Notes: generated by a model not told the origin, from the letters alone. 64,000 nucleotides of DNA from Mycobacterium sp. DL99 (GCF_004762045.1 NZ_SJOM01000007.1:6491558-6555557); one strand, 5' to 3'. Numbered from the stretch's first letter, positions 32,224 through 40,888 are shown. Made by a program: numbers and translations.

Positions 32224-33603
32224 TCACTTCAGCTCGGCGACTGGACCGTTCGGATCCAGTGGCTCGCAGCTGTCCTCGCCAACGGTCGTCGAGCACTTCG
32301 CCGCGGGGAGAACGGGCTGGTATCCCGGAGCGGTGCCACCGTCGCGCGTGATCTGCGTATAGGTCGCCACAGCGTCGGTGGGAACGCGCTTGAGTGTCGG
32401 GTCACCCAGGGCGTCGACCGTATATAGGCCGAAACGTGGCCGGTAGCTTCCCCATTCGTAGTTGTCGACCAACGACCAGTAGTTGTAGCCGATGATCGGG
32501 ACACCGTCGGCTTTGGCTCGCTGCAGCCAGAACACCGTGTCCTCGAGATACTGCGACCGGGTCACCCTGTCGGACCGCGGATTACCGTTGTCGGTGACCA
32601 TCCCGTTCTCGACGACGTAGATCGGCAGGCCCGGATACTGCTGGGCGTAGTGGCGCGCCACATAGTAGATGTCCTCAGCCTGCAGTTTGGTGTTCCATCG
32701 CGCCATCAGGCTCTGCGCCGAGGCCGGGTTGTCGTGGGCTGTTCCGGTGTAGTAGTCGAACCCGAGGTAGTCGAGGCTTTCCTTGATCCGGTCGAAGAAG
32801 GAGCCCTCGAGGCCCTTGACTCCGAGACCGGCGAACTGCGCCAACACTTCCGGCGAGATATACGCCTCGTTGGAAGTGACCTTGGCGTCCGGATCGGCGT
32901 CGTGCGCCGCGCGGTACACAGCGCGGTGGGCGTCGGCCACTCGGTCGAGGAATGTGTTGAACTGGTCTGGTTTGATCGCGCCGGTGCGTAGCTCCATCGC
33001 CCCGAAGGCCACCGGTTCGTTGATGCTCACCCACAGCACACCTTGTCCCGCATAGCGTTTGGTGACCGCCGTGGCGAAATCCTCGAACGCCCCCACGTTG
33101 TTCATGAATCCACCCTGGTCGGCGATCCACCCTGGATATACCCAGTGCATCAGCGTGATCATCGGGGTCATGCCGTTCTTGTGCAGCGTCGCGACCACGT
33201 CGTCGTAGTACGCCAGCTCTTTCTCGTCCCACTTGCCCGGTTCGGGCATCACCCGCGCCCATTCGATGCCGAGGCGAAAAGTGTTGACACCCATGGCATG
33301 CGCGTTGGCGATGTCCTCGTGGTAGCGGTGTCGGAAGTCGACGGCCTGTTGGTACGGGTCGACCGCGCCGGCGCCCAGGGGATCGGAGGCGGGCGTCACT
33401 GGTTTGTTGGCTGTCCGGTCGACGTACCGGCGCCAGTTACTGTCGGGCGCATCTCCTTCCACCTGGTATCCGGCGGTGGCAGTGCCCCAGTAGAAATCGC
33501 GGTCCCAGGCCACCGGCTGCGTGGCCTCTGGCTGCGCGTCACAGGCGGACGTACTCAATGCGGCGAGTACGGCGGACGCCAACACGATCCTGTTCCACTT
33601 CAT
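32224..33603 (-). CDS. exported family-1 glycoside hydrolase (beta-glucosidase-like)
   Basis: A 459-residue GH1 TIM barrel. The acid/base Glu196 lies in I-N-E-P-V and the nucleophile Glu332 in V-V-E-N-G, both intact; Y-N-Y-W-S-L-V-D-N-Y-E-W (around 375-384) is the substrate-binding block. Residues 1-21 form an export signal ending in S-A-C; a lipid anchor is possible but the lipobox has Thr at -3, so it is weak. Likely cleaves beta-glycosides outside the membrane. The ATG at 33603 is preferred over ATG 33609. A TetR gene lies 30 bp upstream on the same strand. The pair is inserted between cwlM and the Rv3916c-like gene. Confidence 0.88.
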   Translation of the reverse strand: MKWNRIVLASAVLAALSTSACDAQPEATQPVAWDRDFYWGTATAGYQVEGDAPDSNWRRYVDRTANKPVTPASDPLGAGAVDPYQQAVDFRHRYHEDIANAHAMGVNTFRLGIEWARVMPEPGKWDEKELAYYDDVVATLHKNGMTPMITLMHWVYPGWIADQGGFMNNVGAFEDFATAVTKRYAGQGVLWVSINEPVAFGAMELRTGAIKPDQFNTFLDRVADAHRAVYRAAHDADPDAKVTSNEAYISPEVLAQFAGLGVKGLEGSFFDRIKESLDYLGFDYYTGTAHDNPASAQSLMARWNTKLQAEDIYYVARHYAQQYPGLPIYVVENGMVTDNGNPRSDRVTRSQYLEDTVFWLQRAKADGVPIIGYNYWSLVDNYEWGSYRPRFGLYTVDALGDPTLKRVPTDAVATYTQITRDGGTAPGYQPVLPAAKCSTTVGEDSCEPLDPNGPVAELK

Positions 33604-33633
33604 GACCATACAAAAACCATACACTGCACTGTT

Positions 33634-34218
33634 TTATCGGGAGAGGAGCCTCTCCCACACGGCGCGGACATGGCCGCCCATGTCGATCGACGGATCGGAC
33701 ATCCATTGGATCTGGATGCCATCAGCTGCGGAGATCAGTGCCGCGGCAACGAATTCGGCGTCAACATACTCGGGCAGGGTACCCGCGGCCTGTCGCCGCC
33801 TCACGTAATCAGCGACGACATCGCGTATCCGCACGTACCGTTCCCGCAGATACTGCGCGGCCGGATGCGACGGGTCGATCGCCGCGGCGGCCGCCAACGA
33901 AAGGTAGACCGTTCCCGATCCGGGCTTGCTCGCCTTGTCAACCATGGCCTGCGCGAGCGCCTCACCGGGGTCGATATCGACATCCGAATTCCGGTACCAC
34001 TCTTCGAATTTCGCGTCGCCGTCACGCTGTATCTCGGTGAGCAGGAGATCGCGCGTCGGGAAGTAGTGCATCACGCCCGCCAGGCTGATTCCGGCCTCCT
34101 TGGCGATCAGCCGCATCGATGCGCCGGCCTCGCCATCACGCTCCAGTAGCGCCAGTGCGGCCGCCTTGATCTCCGCACGTTTGACCTCACCCTTGGCATA
34201 CCGCCCCACAGCTGGCAT
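33634..34218 (-). CDS. TetR-family transcriptional regulator
   Basis: A 194-residue one-domain-plus-ligand regulator. The N-terminal helix-turn-helix is S-M-R-L-I-A-K-E-A-G-I-S-L-A-G-V-M-H-Y-F-P-T-R-D-L-L (residues ~37-62), typical of TetR; the remainder is a helical ligand domain. It probably represses itself and the downstream GH1 glycosidase in response to a glycoside or aglycone (inference from the 30-bp spacing and shared strand). The ATG at 34218 is chosen because TAGCCT lies 6 nt upstream; a GTG at 34224 overlaps that spacer. Confidence 0.88.
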   Translation of the reverse strand: MPAVGRYAKGEVKRAEIKAAALALLERDGEAGASMRLIAKEAGISLAGVMHYFPTRDLLLTEIQRDGDAKFEEWYRNSDVDIDPGEALAQAMVDKASKPGSGTVYLSLAAAAAIDPSHPAAQYLRERYVRIRDVVADYVRRRQAAGTLPEYVDAEFVAAALISAADGIQIQWMSDPSIDMGGHVRAVWERLLSR

Positions 34219-34224
34219 GACCAC

Positions 34225-34230
34225 AGGCTA
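34225..34230 (-). promoter_or_regulatory. -10 element of leaderless promoter for the tetR-GH1 pair
   Basis: TAGCCT on the minus strand ends 6 nt before the ATG at 34218. Confidence 0.5.
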
Positions 34231-34390
34231 GGGCTCCACCGTCGTCACTTCCAACCTTCGGTCCAGCAGTCCTGCCCAACAAGCCGACAAGCTCACCGTT
34301 GCGGCCTCGAGCCGCATAGCCAGCGCTCGAGCCGCCCCGCAGCCGGCCGACGAGACTGCTCAGCCTGCCGGCACGATCTGCCGATGGCGG

Positions 34391-35275
34391 TTACGTCAGG
34401 CTGGTCTGTCGGACAACGCTTTTCGCGCCGACGCCGGCTCCGGACATCCCCGCACCGATCGGCAACTCTATCCGAGCGTTCTCCAACAGGCGCTCGAGCG
34501 CGGCCTCGACTTCAGCCTTCCAGCCGAGTCCCTTGTCGAGTTCCAGGCGCAGCCGCGGGAAGTACGGGTGCGGTGCCACGACCGTGAACCCGACGTCTTC
34601 GAGAAAATCGGATGACAGCATGCAATCGTCAACCGAGCAGTCCCCCAGCACTGCCACCACCGGAGATAACTCGACGGGCAGCTCGCCGCTGTCGGCCGTT
34701 TCAGCCACGGCCGAGGTGTAGCCGAACGCCTCCAATGCCCGAACACCGCGCCGCACCAGATCATTGACCACCGCGGCAAGCAGACTCTGGGACAACAGCT
34801 CGCGGTCGTCGGCGCACTCCACACCGACCGCGGTCAGCAGAATCGCATCGGCGCTCACCGGAGCAGTCGGAAAGAGCCGGGCCCGCGGCACCGCACCCGG
34901 GGGTGCATAGAACGCGAAGCCCAGGCACGGATCGTCGATGATGGCTGGAGCCGTCCAGTCATCGCCCGCGGCTGACATCTCGGAGTCAGCTACGCCGGCT
35001 CGGATCGCCAGATCGATCTCGGCACCGGAGCCGGCGTCTGGCCCAGCACCTGGCTCCCCTGCCGGTCCATCCGGGCGAGCGGTGACCGCAAGCTGACCGC
35101 ACGACCCCCACTCGAGCATCACCATCGAGAGCCAGGCTTCTTTTTCGAATTCAGGGTCCGTCAGGTGGTCGTCGCCCACTGTGGACGGATCGACTTCCCA
35201 GAACACACAGCGCCGCGCATGCTTGGGCAGCTGCTCGAAGCCCTCGAGCCGAAGCGGTGTGATTCGTGCTGTCAC
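34391..35275 (-). CDS. conserved protein, GNAT-acetyltransferase-like (Rv3916c-like)
   Basis: A 294-residue cytosolic protein. The central part reads L-G-F-A-F-Y-A-P-P-G-A-V-P-R-A and A-I-L-L-T-A-V-G-V, then L-S-Q-S-L-L-A-A-V-V-N-D-L, and E-D-V-G-F-T-V-V-A-P-H-P-Y-F-P-R-L-R-L-E-L, a layout seen in degenerate GNAT acetyltransferases. An acidic Gly/Ala/Asp-rich insertion lies around residues 65-95. It occupies the position of M. tuberculosis Rv3916c between cwlM and parB. Substrate unknown; GNAT membership is a moderate inference. Confidence 0.8.
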   Translation of the reverse strand: MTARITPLRLEGFEQLPKHARRCVFWEVDPSTVGDDHLTDPEFEKEAWLSMVMLEWGSCGQLAVTARPDGPAGEPGAGPDAGSGAEIDLAIRAGVADSEMSAAGDDWTAPAIIDDPCLGFAFYAPPGAVPRARLFPTAPVSADAILLTAVGVECADDRELLSQSLLAAVVNDLVRRGVRALEAFGYTSAVAETADSGELPVELSPVVAVLGDCSVDDCMLSSDFLEDVGFTVVAPHPYFPRLRLELDKGLGWKAEVEAALERLLENARIELPIGAGMSGAGVGAKSVVRQTSLT

Positions 35276-35497
35276 TGAGGTCCCTGGCTTTCACACTTTG
35301 TGCGTGGCTGCCCCTCAAGAATAGGAGAGTCCGCCGGAGTCGGACCACTGCGCCCCGAAAATCTCATCGAGCTCCGCCTCCAAAGTGAAATGCTATGCCG
35401 CACAGATGCTTTGCGCTATGTGGTGCTCGCGACTCCGGGCGCTGATCACTGATGTGTCACAGTGACGGAACAACCTGGTGTCGTTGGTCGTGGGTTC

Positions 35498-36535
35498 TCA
35501 GTGCTCTTCGGCGCTCATAATTTCGACAATGCGCTGCAAATCGTCAACCGACCCGAACTCGACCACAATCTTGCCTTTTCGTTTGCCGAGACTCACGGTG
35601 ACCCGAGTATCGAAGGCTGACGAGAGCCGTTCAGCAACGTCCTGCAGACCCGGCATCTGAATCGGCTTGCGCCGAGGTGCCGGCGGCGCGGTGTTGCCGT
35701 CTCGGTTGGCCAGTGTCACGGCCTCCTCAGTCGCCCGCACCGACATACCCTCGGCGATGATCCGGGCGGCCAGCTCCTCTTGCTTCTCCGCTCCCCCCTC
35801 CAGGGCGAGCAGCGCCCGTGCATGGCCCGCGGACAGCACGCCGGCCGCCACGCGACGCTGCACGGCGATCGGCAGCCTCAACAACCGGATCATGTTGGAG
35901 ATCAGCGGCCGCGAGCGCCCGATCCGGGCGGCGAGTTCATCGTGGGTGACTTCGAATTCGTCGAGCAGCTGTTGGTAGGCGGCGGCCTCTTCCAGTGGGT
36001 TGAGCTGTACCCGGTGAATGTTCTCCAGCAGCGCATCGCGCAGCATGTTGTCGTCGCCGGTCTCGCGGACGATCGCGGGGATCGTCTCCAGGCCTGCCTG
36101 CTGTGCGGCCCGCCAGCGGCGCTCGCCCATCACCAACTGGTAGTGGGATTGACCGTTCTCCTCGACAGCGCGGACAACGATCGGCTGCATCAATCCGAAC
36201 TCACGGATGGAGTGCACCAGCTCGCTGAGCGCCTCCTCGTCGAACACCTGGCGGGGCTGACGCGGATTCGGCTGGATCAGGCTGGGATCGATCTCGCGGT
36301 ACGTCGCACCGACATCACCGGCGGCCAGGACCGGGTCCGCGCCATCGTGCGCGGGGGATGTCGGGGCCGCCGCCCCGCCATCACCAGAGTTGGACGATGG
36401 ACCGAGCAGAACGTCCGCCGCGGTCGCACCGATCCTTGGGCTCAGGGCGTCGGTACCGTCCTCAGCGGGACCGGTCGGAATGAGGGCTGCCAGTCCCCTG
36501 CCAAGGCCACTCCGCTTCCGTGCCGGCTGATTCAT
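35498..36535 (-). CDS. parB: chromosome-partitioning protein ParB
   Basis: A 345-residue ParB. The CTP-binding ParB/Srx domain (~75-165) has P-N-P-R-Q-P-R, V-V-R-A and G-E-R-R-W-R-A-A-Q; the parS-binding helix-turn-helix follows (T-H-D-E-L-A-A-R-I-G-R-S-R-P-L-I-S-N), and a C-terminal dimerisation domain. It loads on the three parS sites in this locus and organises the origin for segregation with ParA and polar Wag31. It is 60 bp downstream of parA on the same strand. A good AGGAG site precedes the ATG. Confidence 0.96.
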   Translation of the reverse strand: MNQPARKRSGLGRGLAALIPTGPAEDGTDALSPRIGATAADVLLGPSSNSGDGGAAAPTSPAHDGADPVLAAGDVGATYREIDPSLIQPNPRQPRQVFDEEALSELVHSIREFGLMQPIVVRAVEENGQSHYQLVMGERRWRAAQQAGLETIPAIVRETGDDNMLRDALLENIHRVQLNPLEEAAAYQQLLDEFEVTHDELAARIGRSRPLISNMIRLLRLPIAVQRRVAAGVLSAGHARALLALEGGAEKQEELAARIIAEGMSVRATEEAVTLANRDGNTAPPAPRRKPIQMPGLQDVAERLSSAFDTRVTVSLGKRKGKIVVEFGSVDDLQRIVEIMSAEEH

Positions 36536-36595
36536 GGTCGTCTCCTGCTCATCGCTGCCGTCCGCTGTCTGTCTGCTGCTGGTGGTTACTGGCGC

Positions 36596-37582
36596 CTAGC
36601 GACCGCGGGGCGGCGCCCCGCGCTCTGCGATCTCGCGGCTCGCATCGAGATAGCTCAACGCGCCGCGGGAACCCGGATCGTAATCGAGGATCGTCATCCC
36701 GTATCCGGGCGCTTCCGAAACCTTCACGCTCCGCGGGATGACCGTCCGCAACACCTTGTCACCGAAGTGCTCCCGCACATCCTCGGCCACCTGATCCGCC
36801 AACTTGGTCCGCCCGTCGTACATCGTCAGTATCACGGTGGACACCGACAGCTCCGGGTTCAGATGCGCCTTCACCATCTCGATGTTGCGCAGCAGCTGCC
36901 CCACACCTTCCAGCGCGTAGTACTCGCACTGGATCGGGATCAGGACCTCGGGGGCAGCCACCAGAGCGTTGATGGTCAGCAATCCGAGGGACGGCGGGCA
37001 GTCGATGAACACGTAGTCGAAGTTGTGGTTCGCCAGGGCCGCGAGCGCCGAGCGCAGCCGCCCCTCACGAGCCACCATGCTGACCAACTCGATCTCAGCA
37101 CCGGCCAGATCGATCGTCGCGGGAATGCAGAACAGCCGGTCGCTGTGCGGGCTCTGCTGGAGCGCCTCCTCCACCGGGATATCCCCGATGAGGACCTCGT
37201 AGGAGGACGGGGTCCCGGGCCGGTGCTCGATGCCGAGAGCTGTGCTGGCATTGCCCTGCGGATCGAGATCGATCACCAACGTCCGCAATCCCTGCAGCGC
37301 GAGCGCGGCGGCGACGTTCACCGCGGTGGTCGTCTTGCCGACGCCGCCCTTCTGATTCGCGATCGTGAACACGCGTTGGCGCGCCGGCCGGGGAAGCTGC
37401 CCGTGCGAGGTGTGGAGCACGCGAGTCGCCTGCTCCGCCTCAGCCGCAATCGGGGTGTCCATGCTGGCGTCCGTGGACCACGGGGTAGCGCCACCGTTTT
37501 TCCATGTTTCACGTGAAACCGTTTCACGTGAAACGGCGGGCTGAGCACCCCCGCCAGCGGCTGCCTGCCTATCAGAACCCAT
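36596..37582 (-). CDS. parA: chromosome-partitioning ATPase ParA
   Basis: A 328-residue Walker-type ATPase. The deviant Walker A is K-G-G-V-G-K-T-T (about residue 80), followed by D-L-D-P-Q-G-N-A-S and D-C-P-P-S-L-G. The first ~60 residues are variable and include two V-S-R-E-T pentapeptides, which are simply two parS sites read through in frame. The ATG at 37582 is chosen because AGGAG lies six bases upstream; ATG 37588 is too close to it. The start is two bases after the rsmG stop, so the two are coupled. Confidence 0.95.
   Translation of the reverse strand: MGSDRQAAAGGGAQPAVSRETVSRETWKNGGATPWSTDASMDTPIAAEAEQATRVLHTSHGQLPRPARQRVFTIANQKGGVGKTTTAVNVAAALALQGLRTLVIDLDPQGNASTALGIEHRPGTPSSYEVLIGDIPVEEALQQSPHSDRLFCIPATIDLAGAEIELVSMVAREGRLRSALAALANHNFDYVFIDCPPSLGLLTINALVAAPEVLIPIQCEYYALEGVGQLLRNIEMVKAHLNPELSVSTVILTMYDGRTKLADQVAEDVREHFGDKVLRTVIPRSVKVSEAPGYGMTILDYDPGSRGALSYLDASREIAERGAPPRGR
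37506..37519. promoter_or_regulatory. parS: parS centromere site 1
   Basis: Perfect palindrome GTTTCACGTGAAAC, inside the parA reading frame (read as V-S-R-E-T). Confidence 0.96.
37521..37534. promoter_or_regulatory. parS: parS centromere site 2
   Basis: Second perfect GTTTCACGTGAAAC, one base after site 1, also inside parA and in the same frame because the two are 15 bp apart. Confidence 0.96.
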
Positions 37583-37584
37583 CC

Positions 37585-38301
37585 TCATCTCCTGCCCGAT
37601 CTCCCCCGCGACCCGGAGGCTCTGCCCGTTGACCGGCTGCCCGGTCTCACCGCTCCGCGCCGCACGGCGACCACGGTTACGGGTGGGTTCAAATAGTTCA
37701 CGCCACATTTCACCACCCTGGCATCGACTGCACCCAGGGAAGCCATCACACGCCGGTGCTCTTCAATCTCGGCCTCAGCGCGCTCGCCTTTGAGGGCAAG
37801 CATTCTTCCGTCGACGCGCAGCAGCGGCATGCTCCAGCGCGTCAACTTATCCAGCGAGGCGACCGCACGCGATGTCACCACATCCAATTCGCCCACGAGT
37901 TTGCGAACCTCGGAGTCCTCTGCCCGACCGCGGACCACCGCCACATCGAGGCCCAAATCGTCAACAGCTTCACGCAAGAACTCGCTGCGACGTAGCAACG
38001 GCTCGATCAACGTGACATGGACATCGGGGCGCGCCATGGCCAACGGGATACCCGGGAGGCCGGCGCCGCTGCCGATGTCGGCGACGCGCTCATCGGGAGC
38101 CAGAAGCTCTCCGAGAGCCGAGCTGTTGAGAATGTGTCGATCCCAGAGCCGGTCCACTTCCCGCGGACCAATCAGACCCCACTCGACACCGGCACCGGCC
38201 AGAATTGCCGCGTACCGCTCGGCGGTCTTCAGACGATCTCCGAAGACCTCCGCCGCGGCGTCCGGTGCCGCGGGGACCGGTCCATGTTTCACGTGAAACA
38301 T
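37585..38301 (-). CDS. rsmG: 16S rRNA m7G527 methyltransferase
   Basis: A 238-residue SAM-dependent methyltransferase (GidB) that modifies G527 of 16S rRNA; loss gives low-level streptomycin resistance. The SAM loop is V-A-D-I-G-S-G-A-G-L-P-G, with D-R-H-I-L-N-S before it and S-R-A-V-A-S-L-D after it. The first six residues M-F-H-V-K-H are encoded by a parS site. A GTG three codons earlier (38310) is an alternative start. The basic C-terminal tail runs up to the parA start. Confidence 0.94.
   Translation of the reverse strand: MFHVKHGPVPAAPDAAAEVFGDRLKTAERYAAILAGAGVEWGLIGPREVDRLWDRHILNSSALGELLAPDERVADIGSGAGLPGIPLAMARPDVHVTLIEPLLRRSEFLREAVDDLGLDVAVVRGRAEDSEVRKLVGELDVVTSRAVASLDKLTRWSMPLLRVDGRMLALKGERAEAEIEEHRRVMASLGAVDARVVKCGVNYLNPPVTVVAVRRGAVRPGSRSTGRASGSRGRSGRR
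38286..38299. promoter_or_regulatory. parS: parS centromere site 3
   Basis: Perfect GTTTCACGTGAAAC (16-bp TGTTTCACGTGAAACA including flanks), overlapping the first codons of rsmG. Confidence 0.96.
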
Positions 38302-38359
38302 CCTCCGCACTCCCTACGGCACCGTCGCCGCAAATGAACTACACCTTTGTAACTAAAGC

Positions 38360-38902
38360 TCAGCCAAGCAGAACGACGACGCGTCGCGACGGCTCCACGC
38401 CCTCGCTCTCGCTGCGGACACCGTCGACCGCGGCCACTGCGTCGTGCACGATCTTGCGCTCGAACGGCGTCATCGGAGCCAGCTCCTCACGCTCCCCCGA
38501 CTCCAGCACGCGGCGGGCCACCTTGTCACCCAATGCCGCGAGCTCGTCGCGACGACGACGACGCCACCGCGCGATGTCGAGCATCAGCCGACTACGCTCG
38601 CCGGTCTTCTGGTGCACGGCCAGCCGCGTCAGCTCCTGGAGGGCGTCGAGCACCTCGCCCTTGCGGCCGACCAGCTTGCTCAGATCGCCACCGCCGTCGA
38701 TGCTCACCACGGCCCGGTCCCCTTCGACATCAAGGTCGATATCGCCGTCGAAGTCCAGCAGGTCGAGCAGCTCCTCGAGGTAGTCGCCGGCGATCTCGCC
38801 TTCGGCGACCAGTCGCTCCTCCAGGTCGTCCTCGCTCTTCGGCGCGGACTGAGTGTCCTCCTCCAGCTCGGCGCCGGGCTCGGTCGTCTGTGCGTCCGTC
38901 AT
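38360..38902 (-). CDS. Jag-type KH/R3H RNA-binding protein
   Basis: A 180-residue protein. An acidic N-terminal ~50 residues are followed by a KH domain with L-V-G-R-K-G-E-V-L-D-A-L-Q (G-R-K-G replacing the usual GxxG) and a C-terminal R3H domain (P-M-T-P-F-E-R-K-I-V-H-D-A-V). The family (Jag/KhpB/EloR) binds RNA and is linked to cell elongation in other bacteria. It lies between yidC and rsmG exactly as Rv3920c does. RBS AGGGAG precedes the ATG. Confidence 0.93.
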   Translation of the reverse strand: MTDAQTTEPGAELEEDTQSAPKSEDDLEERLVAEGEIAGDYLEELLDLLDFDGDIDLDVEGDRAVVSIDGGGDLSKLVGRKGEVLDALQELTRLAVHQKTGERSRLMLDIARWRRRRRDELAALGDKVARRVLESGEREELAPMTPFERKIVHDAVAAVDGVRSESEGVEPSRRVVVLLG

Positions 38903-38941
38903 ATCCGTCTTCTCCCTACTTGTAGCCAGTGTGAGAACTGG

Positions 38942-40021
38942 TCACCGTTTCCGCTTCTTGGGGCGTGCACCGGGCTTGGGCGTGCGGTTCACGCTCGGCC
39001 CTCCCGATCCACCAGCCGTGTCACTCTGGTCCTCCGTCTGCGCCTCAGCGGCGTCCGTCTGGGTACCCGCCGCGTCGCCGCTCTCCGTCTGGCTCGCAGA
39101 TTCGGCCTTCCGGGCCCGGTTGGGCTTCGCACCAGGGGCCGGCGCATTCGCCGAGCGGCGTTCCATCGCCTCGACCTTCTTGGCTTCTTCTTCCTTCTCG
39201 ATCATCCCGAACACGTAGTGCTGCTGTCCGTAAGTCCAGATGTTGTTCGACAACCAGTAGATGATCACGGCCAGCGGCAGGAACGGCCCACCGACCACCA
39301 CACCGAGCGGGAACACGTAGAGCGCGAGCTTGTTCATCATCGCGGTCTGTGGGTTGGCGGCGGCCTCCACGCTCTGGCGAGCCACCGAGGCCCGGCTGTT
39401 GAAGTGCGTGGCGATGCCGGCCAGGATCATGATCGGGACGCCGACCGCAACCACAGCGAGCCGGTTGAATTCCGTGAACGCCTCGAGCCCGTGCTGCTGA
39501 ACCATCGTCGCGCCGAGCGGTGCCCCGAACAGGTTCGCGTCGAGGAAGTGGCCGACGTCGGTGGCGCTGAAGACGTAGTTGGCCAGACTCCGGTTCTCAT
39601 CCACCGACAACCCCAACCGGCCGATGCCGGTCTGCGTCCGGTTGAAGGACATCAACACGTGGTACAGGCCGAGGAACACCGGCACCTGCGCCAGCATCGG
39701 CAGACAGCCGAGGATCGGGTTGAACCCGTGCTCCCGCTGAAGCTTCTGCATCTCCAGCGCCATGCGCTGCCGGTCCTTGCCGTACTTCTTCTGCAGCGCC
39801 TTGATCTGAGGCTGCAGTTCCTGCATCTGCCGCGTGGTGCGGATCTGCTTGACGAAAGGCTTGTAGAGGATCGCGCGCAACGTGAACACCAGGAACATCA
39901 CCGACAGCGCCCAGGCGAAGAAGTTCTCGGGGCCGAGCAGGAAGGCGAACGCCTTGTACCAAACCCACATGATCGCCGACACCGGGTAATAGATGATGTC
40001 CAGGCTGAACCAATTAAACAC
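38942..40021 (-). CDS. yidC: membrane protein insertase YidC
   Basis: A 359-residue Oxa1/YidC insertase. A re-entrant N-terminal segment (I-Y-Y-P-V-S-A-I-M-W-V-W-Y) leads to five membrane helices; conserved positive-groove helix after A-L-S-V-M-F-L-V-F-T-L-R-A-I-L, the cytosolic coiled region Q-M-Q-E-L-Q-P-Q-I-K-A-L-Q-K-K-Y-G, and G-C-L-P-M-L. The C-terminus is charged and repetitive (Ser/Glu/Thr, ends K-K-R-K-R), likely ribosome-binding. The GTG at 40021 fits Rv3921c; it overlaps yidD by 8 bp. Confidence 0.95.
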   Translation of the reverse strand: MFNWFSLDIIYYPVSAIMWVWYKAFAFLLGPENFFAWALSVMFLVFTLRAILYKPFVKQIRTTRQMQELQPQIKALQKKYGKDRQRMALEMQKLQREHGFNPILGCLPMLAQVPVFLGLYHVLMSFNRTQTGIGRLGLSVDENRSLANYVFSATDVGHFLDANLFGAPLGATMVQQHGLEAFTEFNRLAVVAVGVPIMILAGIATHFNSRASVARQSVEAAANPQTAMMNKLALYVFPLGVVVGGPFLPLAVIIYWLSNNIWTYGQQHYVFGMIEKEEEAKKVEAMERRSANAPAPGAKPNRARKAESASQTESGDAAGTQTDAAEAQTEDQSDTAGGSGGPSVNRTPKPGARPKKRKR

Positions 40022-40370
40022 GCGACTTGCTCTCCCATCGCTTCGCTGGGGTATCCCAGACAAGGTTTTCGGCGACGGCTATCTCGCCAGAGACGGTCTC
40101 ATCAGAGCTGATGGACTCGTGATCGTGAAGGCACCGGTCCGGGATGGGGTCCCATCCACCCGGGTGCCACGGTCCGCATTTCAGCAGTCGGATCAACGTC
40201 AGCCACCCGCCGCGGACCAAGCCGTATTCGGTGAGGGCATCGACCGCGTACTGGCTGCAGGTCGGCATGAATCGACACGACGGCAGCCGAAGCGGAGAGA
40301 TGGTGTGACGGTAGAGCTGAATCAGGAAGATCGCGCCGCGGGCAGCACCGGCACCCGCTCTGCGGATCAT
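40014..40370 (-). CDS. yidD: membrane protein insertion efficiency factor YidD
   Basis: A 118-residue small protein. A short amphipathic N-terminus, then the family signature Y-R-H-T-I-S-P-L-R-L-P-S-C-R-F-M-P-T-C-S-Q-Y-A with two conserved Cys, and K-C-G-P-W-H-P-G-G. It helps YidC insert inner-membrane proteins. Coupled by 4-bp overlap to rnpA upstream and by 8 bp to yidC downstream. The tail after P-G-G is longer than usual and of no known role. Confidence 0.94.
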   Translation of the reverse strand: MIRRAGAGAARGAIFLIQLYRHTISPLRLPSCRFMPTCSQYAVDALTEYGLVRGGWLTLIRLLKCGPWHPGGWDPIPDRCLHDHESISSDETVSGEIAVAENLVWDTPAKRWESKSRV

Positions 40371-40723
40371 GGTGACGTCCCGCGCCGCGCTTCAAGGCGC
40401 TCGAGAGCGCGGTGCAACTGCTGCTCCAGACGCGGTGACGGCGCTTCACTGCTGCCTGCGCGAGCCCGGATCACCACGAGGTCCGTGGCGTCCAGTTTGG
40501 GAATCACGGTGCGGGCGGCATGACGCAGCCGCCGCGACACCAGATGACGTTCCACGGCGTTGCCGACGGCTTTGGACACGATCAGACCGACCCGCGGGCC
40601 GGTAGCGTCCGTCCCCTCGTGGAGCGCGTGTACGACAACGTCAGGTTGAACCGCACGCACGCCACGACTGACGGTGGCACTGAACTCCGCGGACCGCCTC
40701 ATCCGGTATCGAGCCGGGAGCAC
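40367..40723 (-). CDS. rnpA: ribonuclease P protein component
   Basis: A 118-residue basic protein that works with the RNase P RNA to remove tRNA 5' leaders. Signatures: R-M-R-R-S-A-E-F, G-L-I-V-S-K-A-V-G-N-A-V-E-R-H, V-S-R-R-L-R-H. The GTG start at 40723 is 21 bp from the rpmH stop, the usual rpmH-rnpA-yidD-yidC order. Co-transcribed with rpmH. Confidence 0.94.
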   Translation of the reverse strand: MLPARYRMRRSAEFSATVSRGVRAVQPDVVVHALHEGTDATGPRVGLIVSKAVGNAVERHLVSRRLRHAARTVIPKLDATDLVVIRARAGSSEAPSPRLEQQLHRALERLEARRGTSP

Positions 40724-40744
40724 CGCGCTAGATCCTGCGTCGTA

Positions 40745-40888
40745 TCACGCAGTAAGTGCGCGACGGCCCTTGCTACGGCGGTTGGCGACGATGGCGCGGC
40801 CGGCGCGAGTGCGCATCCGCAGCCGGAACCCATGCACGCGCGCACGGCGGCGGTTGTTGGGCTGGTAGGTCCGCTTGCCCTTGGCCAC
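40745..40888 (-). CDS. rpmH: 50S ribosomal protein L34
   Basis: A 47-residue, highly basic large-subunit protein (K-R-T-Y-Q-P-N-N-R-R-R-A, G-F-R-L-R-M-R-T, G-R-A-I-V-A-N-R-R). The GTG at 40888 is chosen: it has a GGAGAG ribosome-binding site and starts M-A-K-G-K-R as in the family. First gene of the minus-strand operon that runs through rnpA, yidD, yidC; diverges from dnaA. Confidence 0.96.
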   Translation of the reverse strand: MAKGKRTYQPNNRRRARVHGFRLRMRTRAGRAIVANRRSKGRRALTA

